Of a stretch of DNA of 64,000 nt, positions 24,201-35,268 are shown piece after piece. The notes under the pieces are model-generated. The model searched no databases, was not told the DNA's origin, and worked only from the letters and a program-made list of their open reading frames with translations. Within the stretch, counting starts at the first letter, position 1. Each line of letters starts with the position of its first letter. The position numbers and the translations under genes are program-made. Location: positions 15,001,708-15,065,707 of the forward strand of contig OW804094.1 of NCBI GenBank assembly GCA_942159475.1, given 5' to 3'. Origin of the DNA: Sthenelais limicola (lineage: Eukaryota; Annelida; Polychaeta; Phyllodocida; Sigalionidae).

Positions 24201-24589
24201 TATAAGTACAGGGAAATTATGGATAGAAATGATGACGAAAATTAATCATATATCTGTGGGGATCGAGCTGTACAATACGGTGTTTTATTATATGCGCATT
24301 CTATATGAGAGGTGCTATAAAAATATTCATATAGGACGTGTCCTATATGAACTACTTCGTCACCAATTCGGCCACTTATATGCACTTTTAATAGTTTTAT
24401 GCACCAAGTTTTATGCCCATATAATAAATATAGAATGGAACTCGCCTGCAATAATCAAAAAATTTATTGGACGAGATTCGTCCACATAAGCACATTCTCT
24501 CTATTTATAAGTACAGGGAAATTATAGATAGAAATGATGACGAAAATTAATCATATATCTGTGGGGATCGAGCTGTACAATACGGTGTT
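24201..24589. repeat. 84-bp direct repeats flanking a 12-bp-arm palindrome
   Basis: 24201-24284 and 24506-24589 are nearly identical (TATAAGTACAGGGAAATTAT ... GAGCTGTACAATACGGTGTT). Between them, 24327-24352 is a perfect palindrome with arms TTCATATAGGAC around GT. Confidence 0.8.
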
Positions 24590-26010
24590 ATATAACATTT
24601 TGTCATATAGTTGTATACCTATACTAACTTACTAAATTTTCTATTTTTCTATGCATGACATGTTACCTCAATGGCAGTCCCTTCCCAACTGACCAAATGC
24701 AGGTCACCTATTGGCTGACCGCACCTGTCCAATCACAGGTAGGATTATCGCACATATAAGGTAGGTTATTTTTCTGTTTTAGAAACATTTTTTATTGAGT
24801 CCAGTTCCGTTGTGCTGTACAATGGTAATCTCATGGAACCCAGTCAAAATGATAATCAATTATTGGGATTTATCTATTTAATCTTGACATCGAAGTACCA
24901 AAATTTAAGCTTATAACATCATATTACATCATATTACCAGGAATAAACACCATCTTTAAACTTAAATATTTCATTACCATTTATGTTACACCAGTCATAA
25001 CAACGGTACATCTGGTATGTATGGGCCAGAATATGAATTATAGAAGATTTACAAATTTAGATTATATAATAGAAGTATTTATATTAATGGGATTATGCTG
25101 CTGTTAGATACAATACAGATATCACACGCTAGGACAATTACGAGCCCCCGATTCCGACCCATTGGTCGTGCTCAATAAATGTCTTGCTTGACCCATGGAC
25201 TGAAGTATGTGTCCTCAGATACACCAGGACCAAGTATCAATAGCATGACGTGGCTAAAATGTCACAGGGTGGGGAGGCGGGGGGGGGGGGGGGGAGGGGG
25301 AGAGAAAAGGGACAAAAGATATGAATGAGAGGTAAATACAGGGGCGGATCCAGAGGGGTCTGGAAGGGGGGGGGGGGGGTCCAGATCCCCCCTTTTCAAA
25401 ATCAATTTTGCCCCCAAAAGTCCAACAACACAACTTGGCTAAACAATGAATACAGAGCATGGAGTTTAAAGCTTCATAGGCATTATAGGAGTAATAATGA
25501 GCCCCGGAATTATGCAGAAGAATAGAGGGACCAAATCATTTATGCTGTATTTTCTTCCAGCAAAGGTTCCCATCCAAAAGGCATATTATAGGCCATATAA
25601 ACTTTTGAAGGTAAATAGATGGCTTTAATGGCCCTTTAAACTCACCAAAATGCTCTATAAGTTATAACACTCATTTTGCTCAAATCAAGGGGGGGGGGGG
25701 GGGTGGAGAGGATGAGAGGATTCAATCCAGAAGAGGGTGAAAAGTAATTAGATAGAAAGTTAAGTTATACATACATGTATAGATAAGAATGAGTAAACGA
25801 GAAATATAATGATTTTGAGAAAAGAAAATGAGAACGAGGAAGGCAGAGAGGGCATTGGAGACTCACATCTTCACCATCACCACCTAGACTCGTGCAAGTC
25901 TTTGATTCTTTTTTTTTGTTTAAAACACAATATTATCAAAAATATATTCTCATATTAGAGTCACTACGGACTCGACTGAGGTCCTGTGATCGCCCAAGCA
26001 TCAGTAAGGC
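24590..26010. other. AT-rich stretch with three poly-G runs
   Basis: G runs at about 25277-25293, 25365-25379 and 25688-25702. 25341-25410 contains GGGGCGGATCCAG followed by GGTCCAGATCCCCCC, an imperfect inverted repeat. No exon was recognised. Confidence 0.4.
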
Positions 26011-26350
26011 CTTTGCTGTGTGCGCTCATTGAGTTGGGCAGAGGCACTTGATGCTTATGGGTCAATTTTCAGAAAATGTACAATTGGCAGCTGTACACAT
26101 TTAGTAAATTCAGCTAAATTAGGCTGAAATTTGGTCAATATTAGGTAAATTCAAGTATATTTGGCATTACATTGCTTCTAGCAATCTGTTTGGTTAGCTT
26201 GAACTGTATTTTGAACTTTATTTTCGTCTGAAATTTGGGTTATTTGAGAGGATTGGTGAAGTTGAATTGTACATTTTCTGAAAATTTGACCCATATATAG
26301 TCTACATCACCACCCAGTGGAGTCTGACAAGGTAGTGTAAGTATGTAAGG
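26011..26350. repeat. Dispersed repeat G, copy interrupted by MITE A
   Basis: AAGGCCTTTGCTGTGTGCGC..GATGCTTAT (26010-26058) and ATAGTCTACATCACCACCCA..GACAGTTATT together match the uninterrupted 115-bp copy at 35154-35268. They are separated here by a family A insertion. Confidence 0.85.
26059..26292 (+). mobile_element. MITE family A copy inside repeat G
   Basis: Ends GGGTCAATTTTCAGAAAATG and CTGAAAATTTGACCC. The left flank is TTAT and the right is ATATATAG. The 35-kb copy of the same repeat lacks this insert. Confidence 0.9.
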
Positions 26351-26722
26351 TGACAGTTATTCACCTCTTGAATGGCCAGGGTCCATGGAAACCATGACTA
26401 TACACCCATAGCGTATATCACCGCTATAATCATGCAATATGGGTTTATAGCTAGGGTCATGGATAGCATGGTTATATAAAGAAGTTGAACTATAGAGCAA
26501 TTTGTTGCGCAGTATGTGTGAAATCGGAGTTCCAATATTTGTCTTTCTTAAAGTGCCGATTTTTAAATACTCCGTTTCTATTTGCTTTCAGTTTCATAAT
26601 ATCCGACATATATATTCACATACATTTCTGTCATTATCTTTTGCAGATATGGAGTCACACACCTCTTTCGATCTCCACGCCCCTTTCTTCTATGTACAAC
26701 AAATAAAATATAAAATAAATGA

Positions 26723-27084
26723 GGCCAAAAAAAAAATATAGGTGTGTTTCCGATTTATCTGGCTCAAAACTAGGTAGGCGGGTGGTAACTTTTTTTTTTT
26801 TTATTTTTTTTTATTAGCAAACCACCTCCCAGGCACTGAAAAAAATGTCTATTTTAAAACAATAGTTGTTTTAAACAAGGGAAATGTGCTTTTTGACAGT
26901 TCCAGGTTAGGAAAACCTGTTTTCCTGCTTTTATTAGCTTTTTTGGTCAAAAAATCCAAAAAAAGTAAAGTATGGTATCAAAAAAATCAGGTATGGTAAA
27001 TATTTTTTTTAGGTAGGGGAAGGTTTTTCTAGGTAGGGGGGGGGGGGGGGTAAATCGGAAACACACCTATTTTTTTTCTTGGCC
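26723..27084. mobile_element. GGCC-ended inverted-repeat element
   Basis: The ~34-bp termini GGCCAAAAAAAAAATATAGG / GGCCAAGAAAAAAAATAGG both continue as TGTGTTTCCGATTTA. The interior is rich in A, T and G runs and contains 'ACTAGGTAGG' in both halves. No coding capacity and no obvious target duplication. Confidence 0.7.
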
Positions 27085-27189
27085 TAACCCAAGATAAGGC
27101 TAGTGTATTGTTATCAGGTGTGCAGGGCTATAGCCTGTCACCACCCTGGTGCCGATACATGTATTATACTGGTTACATGTTTGCCTACT

Positions 27190-27770
27190 GTCTCAGCGGG
27201 AGGTCATACATTCTATGCCTGTCACCAGTATAATATGGTCATATTAGTGCACACATTGTTATTATATTCATGTCCATGTTCCTTGTTTAGCAGGAGCTCT
27301 TGCTTGTTTAACTCTTTATTCACCAGTTAGTTGTTTACCAGGTACTTGGTAGTATACTACCATCTATGATTAAAGCCCGATGGGTCTGAGGTCATACATT
27401 GCATGCCTACTGTCGGTATATTGTATTGTATATTGTTTATTTCCGAAGACAGTACATGATAAGGTATAGATAATTTACATCGGAAATGGGTCGGTCCTCT
27501 TCTGTGGCAGCCACAGCTCTTCCAGAGGGTCCCTTAGACTAGACTTTTAAGTTACAATTAACGGTATACAGGGGTATAAAGCGACTAGTTACCTACACTA
27601 CTGCAATGGGATGCACTAGCTATATCTATATAATATGCTTATATGGTCATATTAGTACATAAGCATTGTCATATTCATGCTCATGTATAGATCTGCTGCA
27701 ATAATGTGTACTACAGTTAAATGTTTTACCAGGTTGTGTCTAGTTCAGATCCTATAGATCTACGGTCTTC
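27190..27770. repeat. Diverged tandem duplication interrupted by retroelement 3' end
   Basis: AGGTCATACATTCTATGCCT ... ATGGTCATATTAGTGCACA (27200-27260) recurs as AGGTCATACATTGCATGCCT (27390) and ATGGTCATATTAGTACATA (27645). The second copy is split by the element at 27424-27545. Confidence 0.5.
27424..27545 (-). mobile_element. 3' end of a non-LTR retroelement
   Basis: On the minus strand a GC-richer segment (GGAAGAGCTGTGGCTGCCAC) runs to GGAAATAAACAATATACAAT and a tandem ATACA tail. No reverse transcriptase frame is left. Confidence 0.45.
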
Positions 27771-27918
27771 CACTAGCTCCTAGGATATACCAACTATTAT
27801 TGTATGTAATGATTGGATTTTACACTACTAACTAGGCTTGAAAACCGTTTGACTTGTTGATTTCTTGTTGCGTGGAAAAACGATGGATTCGTGGGTTTGG
27901 AATTCGTGATTTTATTGT

Positions 27919-27957
27919 GCCCAACGTTTCGGTGCTCTTTGCACCTTCTTCAGGGGT
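27919..27957 (-). ncRNA. Hammerhead-like motif b (Penelope-type 3' end)
   Basis: On the minus strand: CCC, core CTGAAGAA, perfect helix GGTGC-AAAGA-GCACC, GAAA, CGTT, then GGG, which pairs with CCC. It is followed at once by CACAATAAAATC. Same architecture as four other sites. Confidence 0.55.
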
Positions 27958-28267
27958 GCCGTATACAATAGGCATATTATTGTATGTGTTTCGCAAGATT
28001 CCATAGCTCAGTTGCAAATCTGGTTGTTCACTAACTCCTGGGCCCAGGGGTAGTACTAACATATATTCGAATAAATAAATCTAAATATATAGGAGGGTCG
28101 GACAGAAAAGGGGTTTTACGACTGTCCAGACATGGAATATCTGGTGCCCAGTAATTAGCAACATTCTCATGATCAATCTAAAGTACATTATAAATGTTGC
28201 CATTGTACATGATGCGACGCATGAGAACAATATGAGTTATCCAAACTGTGCATTTATGTAAAATTTA

Positions 28268-28470
28268 TTTAAAAGTACCAGTTCTTAAAAATGTCACAGC
28301 CTGAATAAAAATATTTCAAACAAATGGCTCTTCTTTTCTGCCAATCAAATGGTCCACTTTTTGTCAAAAATTTAAAAGTATCAGTTCTTAAAAATGTCAC
28401 AGCCTGAATAAAAATATTTCAAACAAATGTCTTTTCGTTTCTGTCAATCAAATGGTCCACTTTTTGTCAA
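28268..28470. repeat. 103-bp tandem duplication
   Basis: TTTAAAAGTA(C/T)CAGTTCTTAAAAATG ... AATGGTCCACTTTTTGTCAA occurs at 28268 and again at 28371 with few differences, indicating a recent head-to-tail duplication. Confidence 0.9.
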
Positions 28471-28867
28471 ACAAAGACCAAGGCTTCTTCCCTATCCACA
28501 CACAACCTTATGCTTATACACGATATACGGTATAATACTGGTAAAATGACGGTAACATGATATGCCTAGTTCAGACTCTTATATAGCCTTATTCCGGATT
28601 CCATTGGTCCGCCTCAAATTTGTTACTCCGCTTTTTAACTTATGTCATGTTGACAGAGAGCCCAATCTAGCGAGCAAGGCGTCACTTAAAACTGTCTACA
28701 TAAAGAGGGAGGAATATTGTTTCTTTATTCTTTATATTTTAGGTTTGGTGGATTTCATTCGAACCTGGGAGGTATTACTTTGCATGTACACAGGAAGGTA
28801 TATTACAGAAACGAAAAGAAGTTGTCCGACTTGGTATTTTTTGATTTCCCACTGACCTCTGGTATAT

Positions 28868-29065
28868 CATATGATAGAAAGATTATATTAATTTAATTTA
28901 TTAAAATGTATGTATGTATGTATGTATGTATGTATGTATGTATGTATGTATGTATGTATGTATGTATGTATGTATGTATGTATATAGTTATGTGTTTTGT
29001 ATGCATACTGTATGTGTGTATACATGTATTTATATAATAAATGCATGCATAGCAACAAAACATAT
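28868..29065 (+). repeat. Repeat X copy 1 with (ATGT)n
   Basis: CATATGATAGAAAGATTATA, a ~76-bp (ATGT)n array (28906-28983), then ATAGTTATGTGTTTTGTATG ... AACAAAACATAT. It is duplicated at 31917, immediately beyond the 2.85-kb element. Confidence 0.88.
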
Positions 29066-31910
29066 GGGTCAAATTTTTTTAGAATGTACAATTGCGAATT
29101 TTGCGACCTTTGCGTATTATACTGAATGGGTACTGCAGACAAATGAATAAATCCTAATGATCCTGATGTCATTGGAAAGAAGACATCCATAGCTTCATGA
29201 AAATGTGCACATTAGTATACTTATTTGTAACTGTCGTATGAAAAATTGACTTTCAATGTTGATATTCTTGTAAAAACACCTCAGAATTCACTACTTTTTC
29301 ACATTGTACCTCCCTTATGAAAAAAAGTAACTGTTCTAGGTATCAAATTTCACCTGGTTTCATATCTTATGCATATTTATGACAACTTAGTGAAATTTTA
29401 GCCTTCTATTAGCTCTCATCAGAGTATGTCAGTCCTATACTGAAATGTCCAATCTTCAGGAGTCATTAGGGGATGCCCGGTATCAAACATAGATTGTAGT
29501 ATACTGGCTGAAAATATATCTTTAACATATGATTTAAAGTATTTAAAATACACTTTAAGATATTAGTTATGCAATTTTGGTACAATTTGGCCAGTAATAC
29601 AGACAGTAGCAGGGCCATGCTTCAATATTTACAAGACCAGTGATTTTATACAATTTGGTACCGGGCATCCCCTACACCACAACACAATGTAGATCGAATT
29701 ATACTGCAACTGGAGAACTAAAATCCTGTATATGTAATTCTAGTATCTATCCTAATATTCACACCAAATGACAATCTTCCAAATAAATGTATTGTGGAGA
29801 TATGAATGCAAATGGTATGGAGGGGATGCCCGGTATATGGAGGGATGCCCGGTATGGGAGGTAAGGAACAACTAGGAGACACATTCAAAATGTTTTCCCA
29901 TTACCAAGCCTCTATATTAACTTCTGGGTACCAAGTCAGCCACCACATGTAGTGATTGGGTGGGTATTCCTGATATTTCTTCTACTTTTTCAACCAGAAT
30001 GAGAGTGACAGAGGATTATACTTGCACCTTTATCGTGTGGAAATATTGTTAAGATGATCAAGAATCAGCAATCTGTGTGGTATTCAGCTGTCTAATCATT
30101 ATTAATATGGTTAAAAAGTTGTTTTCAACCGTGCTCAATAAAAATTGTTCCTGCAAGAGGTCAAATGAAGGAGTAATGCAGCCTTATTGTTTACAAGAAT
30201 CCATGAGGGTATACCCGGTACCAACACCCTTAAACTTGATTTCTAGGCACATTTGATAATTGTTTCTCAATAGGGGTCATGTTAAGTTAGTTTTTATTAA
30301 TTAGAACTATCATATGCATAATTCAACAAACATTTAGGGCAGTGGGGGCAGAGATTTTGAGGCAAATGTGTTTTGATTTGATACCGGGCATGCCACAAAA
30401 ATCATTTTTTGTTGATAAATGATAGCAAAATAACATTGTTATTGTAGGTAGGGCCCTCCTATTATATGTCAATGTCCCTTGCAATGTTTTATTTAAAGTA
30501 CAAGTATAAAATGGTATATAAACACAATAGACACCTTTTTTAAGCATATTTAAAGAGTGGATGATACCGGGCATCCCCTTATACCGGGCATCCCCCCTTC
30601 AATCCTAGTACCCTTGACTAAGTCACTTTCAAACCTGAAAATCACCATAAAACTTTCCATGCTAACATATTATACCTTACTCTACATATGTATGTGGCTT
30701 TATGCCTTATTTCCATGCAATTTAATTCAACTTTAATCAAATTCATAATACCGGGCATCCCTTGGCATCCCCTGAAAAATTGAATTCCTGTTATAACTTC
30801 TACCCATGTGACTTTATCTTCATTATTTGTTTGCAGTAACATCGCCTGTTCCTTCCCATAACATGTGGGAACATTAAAAATGAGATGTGGAAAGTTTTAT
30901 TTTTTTATGTTTTCAACCCTTATATATTTTTATCTAGAAATTTTGTGATCCATCATATTTAGTTTTTATCATTGATTTTAGAGCCTGTGTCTATTACCAC
31001 ACATGTCTCTGATGTAGTTACTGTAATTTCATGTGATTGTGCCCGTTTAAGTAGCCACAGTGAGTTGTCAGATCAAAGGTACCCTACTGAGGGATGCCCG
31101 GTATATAGAGGGATGCCCGGTATATTTGAGAAGGGGTTGGTCTCAGGCCAAGTGAGGTGATATTTAGTCAAGGAGTGACTTGAAACTAGACTAATAGTGT
31201 ACCAAATATATTTCTCCGTCAATGTAAATCATTTTCTCTTATTGATATGAAAGATTTCTGATTTATTTGTGATGTACAGATAAGGTACTCTATTGGGGGA
31301 TGCCCGGTATCATATGTAAAGGGATGCCCGGTATCAAAAATGGCTTTCTTTTACCAATTTTCACAGGGAAACTGAATATGATGAATTGGTTGTAAGTTGC
31401 TATATCAGTGAAATGGATGTATATGTTGCCAGAAAATAGGTTTTCATCCTGTTTATAGCAACAACTACACCATTATTGAATTTATATTTGAACCATGTGT
31501 TTCTGATCAAAACACTCCCGTTTTTGGGAAATGTGATCCATTTCCTTTCATGTCTCACATAATATCCTTTGATGATACATAGTTATGGATTGGTATACTT
31601 GTAAAGGAACATTTAATCCTCATAACAAATTATATTTTATTTGGAAATTGAATTATTGTTCTGAGCTATTAAGGATTTAAGGAGCTGACACTTCATTTGA
31701 TACCGGGCATACCCTCAGATAAGATCACCTTGTTTCAACTACAATAAAAACTGAGATATTGAGAGTTGGTGAGTATAATTGGTGTTTTTAGGTGGTGGGG
31801 ACATCTATGATACCAGTCAGAAGAAATATGAGTTTATACTTATTATTATTTTTTTCAATCTTCCTAAACCTCACAAAATCGCAATTGTACATTCTAAAAA
31901 AATATGACCC
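29066..31910. mobile_element. 2.85-kb inverted-repeat element with iterated GGGATGCCCGGTAT
   Basis: The termini GGGTCAAATTTTTTTAGAAT and the complement of ATTCTAAAAAAATATGACCC are near-perfect inverted repeats continuing as GTACAATTGCGA. ATAT is duplicated at both edges (29062-29065, 31911-31914). The ends are related to family A. The interior is AT-rich with no long frame but has fourteen copies of a 14-mer: plus at 29470, 29823, 29842, 30207 (diverged), 31091, 31110, 31297, 31321; minus at 29659, 30381, 30564, 30581, 30748, 31700. Four sets form pairs 17-24 bp apart. It is probably a non-autonomous element with many protein-binding sites. Confidence 0.88.
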
Positions 31911-31916
31911 ATATGA

Positions 31917-31954
31917 CATATGATAGAAAGATTATATTAATTTAATTCATTTAA

Positions 31955-31987
<33 letters not shown>

Positions 31988-32081
31988 TGTATGTATGTAT
32001 ATAGTTATGTGTTTTGTATGCATACTGTATGTATACATACATGTATTTATATAATAAATGCAAGTATAGCAACAAAACATA
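31917..32081 (+). repeat. Repeat X copy 2 with (ATGT)n
   Basis: Matches 28868-29065, with a shorter ATGT array (about 31959-32000), then diverges after AACAAAACATAC. Confidence 0.88.
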
Positions 32082-32306
32082 CGTACAAACGCATGTACAT
32101 ACTTTTATACGTACGTTATGTATCATTACGGTATTGTACACTATACATTGGATGTACCAAACACTTTCGATTTCTGCATGCACAAAGAAACTTTCCTTTT
32201 AAAATATTATTATTGTTTTAGAGAGGGGCCAGGGTGTCCCGAGCTTAATTCCATCTTTTAGCACATCATTCCGGGCGTCAAACATATACAACACATCTAT
32301 ATATTA

Positions 32307-32597
32307 TCATTCTGTGTCTGATTGGATTCCGGGGGTCGACGATTCCAAGGAGAAAAGGTCCCGATGGTTTCTTTGTAAAGTGTCACCCCACGATCCAGTA
32401 GAAAGCAATTTAAAGCCACCATAATTCTCCTTGACGCTTAGCTTCATTTTCGAATAAAAATTAATTGTTCCTTTCTTTGAAGACTGGGGGAATTCCGCGT
32501 CTATACAATCCAGTGGCCAGAGCTTTTTAGGAGTGAACGGATGCTGGCCATTTTGATCATTCAAAGAACTGGAATTAGTTTTTTGGAAGGAGGGCAA
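32307..32597 (-). CDS. 96-codon frame, hypothetical and weak
   Basis: The frame has balanced amino-acid composition (for example KKLWPLDCIDAEFPQSSKKG, with Trp, Cys and charged residues spread evenly) and sits in DNA less AT-rich than its surroundings. No domain was recognised, no splice sites are assigned, and there is no support from neighbours. It may be a degraded element gene or chance. Confidence 0.15.
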   Translation of the reverse strand: MPSFQKTNSSSLNDQNGQHPFTPKKLWPLDCIDAEFPQSSKKGTINFYSKMKLSVKENYGGFKLLSTGSWGDTLQRNHRDLFSLESSTPGIQSDTE

Positions 32598-32599
32598 AG

Positions 32600-33094
32600 A
32601 ACTGGAATTAAGTGTTTGGAAAAGGACAAAAATAAATGTACACGCACCACTCTACTTGTTTGTCCTCTAAACAATTATTTCTATCACCACTCGGCAAATT
32701 TGCTGGATCTTTTTCTTTTATACTTTTTAAAGTTTGTTTTTCGGCGACACATTTCTCATTTTGCGACACATCTTGATGACTTTGCATTATTCATGGTGCC
32801 AGAGTTCCTCTCATTTTTGTAATCGATGTTGTATCGTGGATTGTCCGATTCGTAATGATGACGCAATTTGTGTTTACTTTTAATTTAGTTCTCTTTTCCT
32901 AAAAGGCTGAGTGGGGACCAATGGTTCAACTTGTTGTGTTGAACTGGGAATTCGCATGTGTCACTGCATATCAGTTACACTCAATGACGGGGTAGTAAAA
33001 GGCTATCGATCAATATTGATTTATCGAAAATATCTAACCCTAGTCATTTCTGTCTAATATTTTCTTGCATTTGCACACTGATTTGAGGTACTGT
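32600..33094. other. AT-rich stretch, nothing recognised
   Basis: No exon, inverted repeat or array was found. Confidence 0.35.
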
Positions 33095-33458
33095 TTATTA
33101 CCCAGCATTGTTCTGTAATATATAGTATCAACTTCGAAATTTCAATGACTCTCATGTACTACACCGTACTGCATTATATCGTATCAGCTAATTCTCCAGA
33201 TAATGTAGTATTTTGTCCAAGTATTATACTGTAATATATTGTATCAACTTGTAGCTTTCAATTACTTCCATGTATTGCATTGTTCTGTATTGTATTATAT
33301 TGTATTCACTAGAAAATGTAGTATATTTTTTTTCCTATCCACATATGTTAATCGAAGTAGACTGCAGCAGCAGGTAGAACGCCACAGACTTATATTGTGT
33401 TACCTGTTCTCGACTGTATCGTGCATATTTTGTCTTGAGAAGCTGGATAAATAAAATC

Positions 33459-33490
<32 letters not shown>
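33095..33490 (+). repeat. ~120-bp tandem duplication and poly-A-ended retroposon-like sequence
   Basis: ATTGTTCTGTAATATATAGT ... ATAATGTAGTATTTTGTCC (33105-33215) is repeated in diverged form from 33225. The segment then runs to GATAAATAAAATCATT and a ~28-base poly-A ending at 33490, which suggests a retroposed transcript. Confidence 0.5.
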
Positions 33491-33493
<3 letters not shown>

Positions 33494-33511
33494 GAATAGA
33501 TAGTGGCTATA

Positions 33512-33715
33512 CAGTCTAGGCCCAAAGTTGAGAAAGTCCCTTCCAGCGAAGGGAAAGCCTCTTGCCTCAAACCGCAAAGTGCCATTATAATTCCATTAAG
33601 ACCGCAAAATGTCTTTATATTCCCATTAAAACGCCGAGTTCTAGGCAGGGATACCGCTTAGCGAAGTAGGCTGACATACCGTTCTTATCTGATCTGAGGG
33701 TTTGGACCTAGAGTG
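33512..33715 (-). mobile_element. MITE family B copy
   Basis: CAGTCTAGGCCCAAAGTTG ... GTTTGGACCTAGAGTG. It abuts the truncated family A copy directly, so its right flank is lost. Confidence 0.88.
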
Positions 33716-33716
33716 G

Positions 33717-33959
33717 CCAGAAAATGTACAATTCGCCTTCACCAATCCTCTTAAATAACCCAAATTTCAGACGAAAATAAAGTTCAAAATAAAGTTTAAC
33801 ATACCCAAACCGATTGCTAGAATCAATGCAATGCCCAATATAATCGGATTTAAATTGGCCAAATGGCCAAATTTATATTGGCCAAATTGCAGCCTAATGA
33901 ATCAGAATTTACTAAATGTATACATCTGCCAATTGTACATTTTCTGATAATCTGACCCA
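33717..33959 (-). mobile_element. MITE family A copy lacking its first ~12 bases
   Basis: Starts at CCAGAAAATGTACAATTCGC without the GGGTCAGATTTT end, while the right end TGATAATCTGACCC is intact. It contains a short local duplication (AAATTTATATTGGCCAAATT region). Confidence 0.85.
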
Positions 33960-33989
33960 TAAGCCAGTGCTTTATACACCACTGCAACC

Positions 33990-34045
33990 CGCCCGCCCCC
34001 CCCCCCCCCTCCGCCCCCCCCCCCGCCCCCGCCACACACACACCC
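33990..34045. repeat. Poly-C / CCCCCG tract
   Basis: Interrupted C runs followed by CACACACACA. Confidence 0.9.
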
Positions 34046-34929
34046 CCGGCGCCCTACAAGATACACTTGCTTTCACAGAAGATCATGGCTGTATTAAGAA
34101 AGAGATCTTACATCTTTAAATTTTCCTTGCACTAAGCGTTTATAAATATACTTCTTTTACTGAAGACACATTAACTGTTGTGTATGGTCCGAGGAACTGG
34201 AAACGACTCAGTCTAATTGAAAGTCCTTTGGTCAATAACTGACTATTTATCTGTTTTTAAAACAAACTAAGGACTCATTTTTTCTCAAATCAAAACATAA
34301 TAAATTCCTCTTTTTTTTATCACCTTTTCTTGTATTAGTGGCCAATGATGACTATGTTGGAGTGATAAGTACAATTCTGATGTAATTCTGTAAGTTATAG
34401 CTTCATTTTAATATACCGTACGTCAAAACTAATGTGATACATCCAAATAGACATCAAGTTTCCAAGATTCTATACACAAAAATGTTCAAAATGGCATCGA
34501 CTCTAACCTTCCATGACAACGTGATAAAAATATCCTCCTATTAGAACTCACAGGCTAAATTCATTTTATATTACTCTAAATCTGGTATCTGTAAACTTAG
34601 ATTCACCGATATGGGAATCACTGTCCATGCTAATCCTCAACCTTAATCTCAATCCTTAAACCTTCCTTAAAGGCTGTATCAATTTATGTTTGCCAAGGTA
34701 AAAGAGTTCTATTTTAGATGAGAGGACTTGTAAGTCTTTAGGTCTCATATGACTAGAAACGTTATTACTTTAACCTAGACTATAATACAGCACTTAAGCT
34801 AGAAACCCATGTGTCCGTAGTGCGTCATGCGCACTGCGTGGTGCGTACTGCGTTATGCGTATAATCTGTTTCCATATGTCCGTGAAAAATCTTATAACGC
34901 TGCGTACAAGTAACTACAATTGCTCCCCG

Positions 34930-34951
34930 ATGACGTCACTGTGATGACGTC
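34930..34951. promoter_or_regulatory. Two CRE-like TGACGTCA sites
   Basis: GATGACGTCACTGTGATGACG contains the first full site and the start of the second; the second completes as TGACGTCACC. Paired palindromic sites are the classical target of CREB/ATF-type bZIP proteins. Function inside a repeat element is unproven. Confidence 0.4.
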
Positions 34952-35153
34952 ACCAAGTACATTTCTATATGTTCACGCAGCGTAATGCGTATTCAATCGC
35001 CTCCTGGAGTGATCGGAATACGCAGTGCGCACTACGCATCACGCAGTACGCATACATGGGTTCAGTCCTGTTAATTTCTTTACTTTTGATTTTCACGCAT
35101 TACGCACTACGCACCACGCATCACGCACTACGGACACATGGAAACATGCCATT

Positions 35154-35268
35154 AAGGCCTTTGCTGTGTGCGCTCATTGAGTTGGGCAGAGGCACTTGAT
35201 GCTTATAGTCTACATCACCACCCAGTAGAGTCTGACAAGGTAGTGTAAGTATGGAAGGTGACAGTTAT
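35154..35268 (+). repeat. Dispersed repeat G, uninterrupted copy
   Basis: Matches the flanks of the 26059 MITE and joins GATGCTTAT directly to AGTCTACATCACC. It therefore shows the unoccupied target. Confidence 0.88.

Noticed and set aside
29463..31713. Iterated GGGATGCCCGGTAT as a CRISPR array
   Set aside because: Sites occur in both orientations at irregular distances; this is not a spacer array.
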